From assembly GCA_030601645.1 (NCBI GenBank), contig JAUWBQ010000020.1:1-14973 (forward strand): DNA of 14,973 bases. The letters run 5' to 3'. The stretch comes from Candidatus Bathyarchaeota archaeon (GTDB lineage: Archaea; Thermoproteota; Bathyarchaeia; TCS64). The position numbers and the translations under genes are program-made. Below, piece by piece: positions 13,360 to 14,973 of this stretch. The notes below the pieces were generated by a model that saw only the letters and a list, made by a program, of their open reading frames with translations, made no database searches and had not been told where the DNA came from. Each line of letters opens with the position of its first letter. The stretch's first letter is position 1.

Positions 13360-14490
13360 ATGAGCAGGAGTTACAAGGTTCTCGCCCTTGTGGGGGACGG
13401 CATAGCCAAGGAGATCGTCCCCGAGGCCATCAATGTGCTGGAGGCCGCCCAAAGGATCTACGGCTTCGACTTGGAGCTAATCGGCCCCTACGAGTTCGGG
13501 GCCAATTACTACGTCGACCACGACATGGAGGTCGGGTGGGACCCTGCAATAACCCGGGAGCTGCTCCACGACGTGGACTGCTGGTTCAAGGGCCCCGTGG
13601 GGCTTCCGGAGTGGTTGGGGAGACTACCCGGCCCCTACCTTCCTATCAACCAGAGGCTCGACCTCGATCTCTACGCGAACATTAGGCCCTGTCGGCTGAG
13701 GGCTGGTGTGGACAGCGTCCTCGCTGGACGCAAGGCCGGGGACATAGACTACATCGTCCTCCGGGAGAACACGGAGCACATGTACGTCAAGATCGGGGGC
13801 CGGCTCAGAAGGGGAGGGGAGACGGAGCTCGCAGTGGACAACTACATCCAGACAAGGAAGGGGTGTGAGAGGATCATCCGGTTCGGCTTCGAGCTCGCCA
13901 GGTCCGGAGACTACAAGGGGAGGCCGGGCGCCCCCTCGGACGGCGTGAGGCGGCTCACCTGCAGCGCCAAGTGGGGGATCTGCAAGGGAGACGACCTGTT
14001 CAAGGCGACCTTCGAGGAGCTGGAGCCTGAGTACCCCGATGTCGAGGCCGACTACGCCTGGATCGACGCTTGGAGCTACTGGGCGATCATGAGGCCCGAC
14101 TTTTACGATGTCGTCGTGATGCCGAACCAGTACGGGGACATAATGTCAGACATGTCCGGCGCCATCCAGGGAAGCATGGGCCTCGCGGGGAGCATCAACG
14201 CCGGCGACCGGCACTGCTACGCCGAGCCCACCCACGGTTCGGCTCCGGACATCGCGGGAAGTGGGATCGCCAACCCCACGTCGATCATTCTCTCGGTGGG
14301 GATGATGCTCAACTGGCTGGGGGAGAAGAGAAGCGACGAGAGGCTCAAGAGGGCGTGGAAGGGGATCGACAGGGCCGTGGACAAGGTCCTCGTCGGGAGG
14401 AAGGTTAGGACCCCCGATCTCAAGGGGACGAACAGCACCAGGCAGTTCGGCGACGCGGTAGCAGAAGCCCTCTCGGAGTTTGGATCCTAG
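13360..14490 (+). CDS. Isocitrate/isopropylmalate dehydrogenase family enzyme, substrate unassigned
   Basis: A 376-residue, probably NAD-dependent, beta-decarboxylating dehydrogenase. Substrate-carboxylate arginines are R99 and R109 (LYANIRP) and R135 (LRENTEHMY, with Y142). K204 and metal ligands D236, D260 and D264 have exactly the spacing of Thermus isopropylmalate dehydrogenase (K185, D217, D241, D245). HGSAPDIAG near the C-terminus carries the Asp-Ile pair typical of NAD rather than NADP use. The substrate-recognition loop before R99 is PYLPINQ, lacking the Glu and Leu-Leu of true LeuB and the Ser/Asn of isocitrate dehydrogenase, so neither label is safe. Tartrate/malate or another 2-hydroxyacid is possible. 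No leucine, lysine or TCA gene adjoins it. The ATG at 13360 follows GAGAGGT. Confidence 0.9.
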   Translation: MSRSYKVLALVGDGIAKEIVPEAINVLEAAQRIYGFDLELIGPYEFGANYYVDHDMEVGWDPAITRELLHDVDCWFKGPVGLPEWLGRLPGPYLPINQRLDLDLYANIRPCRLRAGVDSVLAGRKAGDIDYIVLRENTEHMYVKIGGRLRRGGETELAVDNYIQTRKGCERIIRFGFELARSGDYKGRPGAPSDGVRRLTCSAKWGICKGDDLFKATFEELEPEYPDVEADYAWIDAWSYWAIMRPDFYDVVVMPNQYGDIMSDMSGAIQGSMGLAGSINAGDRHCYAEPTHGSAPDIAGSGIANPTSIILSVGMMLNWLGEKRSDERLKRAWKGIDRAVDKVLVGRKVRTPDLKGTNSTRQFGDAVAEALSEFGS

Positions 14491-14651
14491 CCAGTGGGGG
14501 CGTCCTCGTCTCCCGGGTCAGGAAGGAAAGGGAAGATTAGCGCGCGATAATAAATGGTCCCAAATCTATATTGAAGCCCACCACTAGGGCTTACTCGTGG
14601 TTCGTCATCCACTGTTAAGACATGTATTGTCCACGGGTGGAATCAATCTTC

Positions 14652-14973
14652 ATGGGCGGGGTGAAGATCCTAGTCGTGTACGACAGCCTGACTGGAAATG
14701 TGGGGTCGATGGCCGAGGCCGTCGCCGAGGGTTGCAGGGAAGCTGGGGCGTCAGTAGACTTGAGGAAGGTGGATGACGTGGATATCGATTCAATTCCGGC
14801 TTATGACGGCTTCGCCTTTGGTTCGCCCACGCACTGCGGCACGATGAGTGTGAAGATGAATGAGTTCTTCAACCGCAGGATGCACCCGAAATACTGGGGC
14901 AGACTCGGGTACAAAGTGGCCGTGGCGTTCACGTCCTCGGGGGGGTTGGGCGGCGGGAATGAGATGGCTCTGT
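14652..14973 (+). CDS. WrbA-like flavodoxin-fold NAD(P)H:quinone oxidoreductase, N-terminal part
   Basis: The first 107 residues of a flavodoxin-fold protein cut by the right edge. The FMN phosphate-binding loop reads VVYDSLTGNVGSMAEAV. The segment FGSPTHCGTMSVKMNEFFNR corresponds to WrbA's GTPTRFGNM...MK.F, and AFTSSGGLGGGNEMAL corresponds to its FTSTGTQHGGQET. These match NAD(P)H:quinone oxidoreductases of the WrbA type more than plain flavodoxins. The start is ATG 14652 or, three codons later, GTG 14661, which has GGCGGG directly before it. A TTAAGA near 14617 is suitably placed as a TATA element, so it is probably transcribed separately from the dehydrogenase. Confidence 0.85.
   Translation, partial: MGGVKILVVYDSLTGNVGSMAEAVAEGCREAGASVDLRKVDDVDIDSIPAYDGFAFGSPTHCGTMSVKMNEFFNRRMHPKYWGRLGYKVAVAFTSSGGLGGGNEMAL

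Noticed and set aside
1..14973. CRISPR arrays, tRNA or rRNA genes, insertion-sequence ends
   Set aside because: No regularly spaced direct repeats, no cloverleaf with a T-loop in proper context, no transposase frame and no paired terminal repeats were seen.

Overview
The window is chromosomal DNA from an archaeon. It carries archaeal-type ribosomal proteins (S3Ae, S15), three genes of the KEOPS tRNA-modification complex (Pcc1, Bud32, Kae1), an archaeal DHH/RecJ-like nuclease, archaeal predicted nucleotidyltransferases, and TATA-box promoters about 25 bases from the start of transcription. Coding DNA is GC-rich (roughly 60% by eye), with AT-rich gaps between genes. TTG starts are frequent (S3Ae, Pcc1, RdgB, probably Kae1), usually backed by a good ribosome binding site. 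I cannot name the phylum from the sequence alone.

Region 1 (1-6400, nearly all minus strand) is an information-processing block. Reading with transcription: kae1 - bud32 - rdgB with overlapping ends, then a promoter, then rps15 - DHH nuclease - pcc1. Next come a gap of about 560 bases, rps3ae, a predicted nucleotidyltransferase, and the first part of a phosphohexomutase that runs off the left edge. The gap between pcc1 and rps3ae holds a previously unassigned candidate: a plus-strand, promoter-driven, roughly 220-nt structured RNA whose two ends form a perfect 11-bp helix.

Region 2 (6500-10500) holds an orphan CheY-like response regulator and then an unusual trio. A TGS-domain GTPase on the plus strand is bracketed by two paralogous minus-strand nucleotidyltransferases. 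The GTPase has lost its P-loop lysine (K to R) and the acidic residue of G3 (D to E). One nucleotidyltransferase diverges from it. The other converges on it so tightly that the two stop codons share one CTAG.

Region 3 (10490-14973, plus strand) looks like accessory DNA. It has an internally deleted YdeI-like remnant, an MFS transporter whose ribosome binding site points to an ATA codon 57 bases upstream of the first ATG, a membrane-anchored small protein interrupted by an in-frame TAG, several palindromic intergenic stretches, a divergent NAD-type isocitrate/isopropylmalate dehydrogenase family enzyme with an atypical substrate pocket, and the start of a WrbA-like flavoprotein cut by the right edge.

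The leading candidates for undescribed biology are the structured RNA at 1727-1947, the degenerate GTPase with its flanking nucleotidyltransferase paralogues, and the non-standard decoding signals (ATA start, in-frame TAG).
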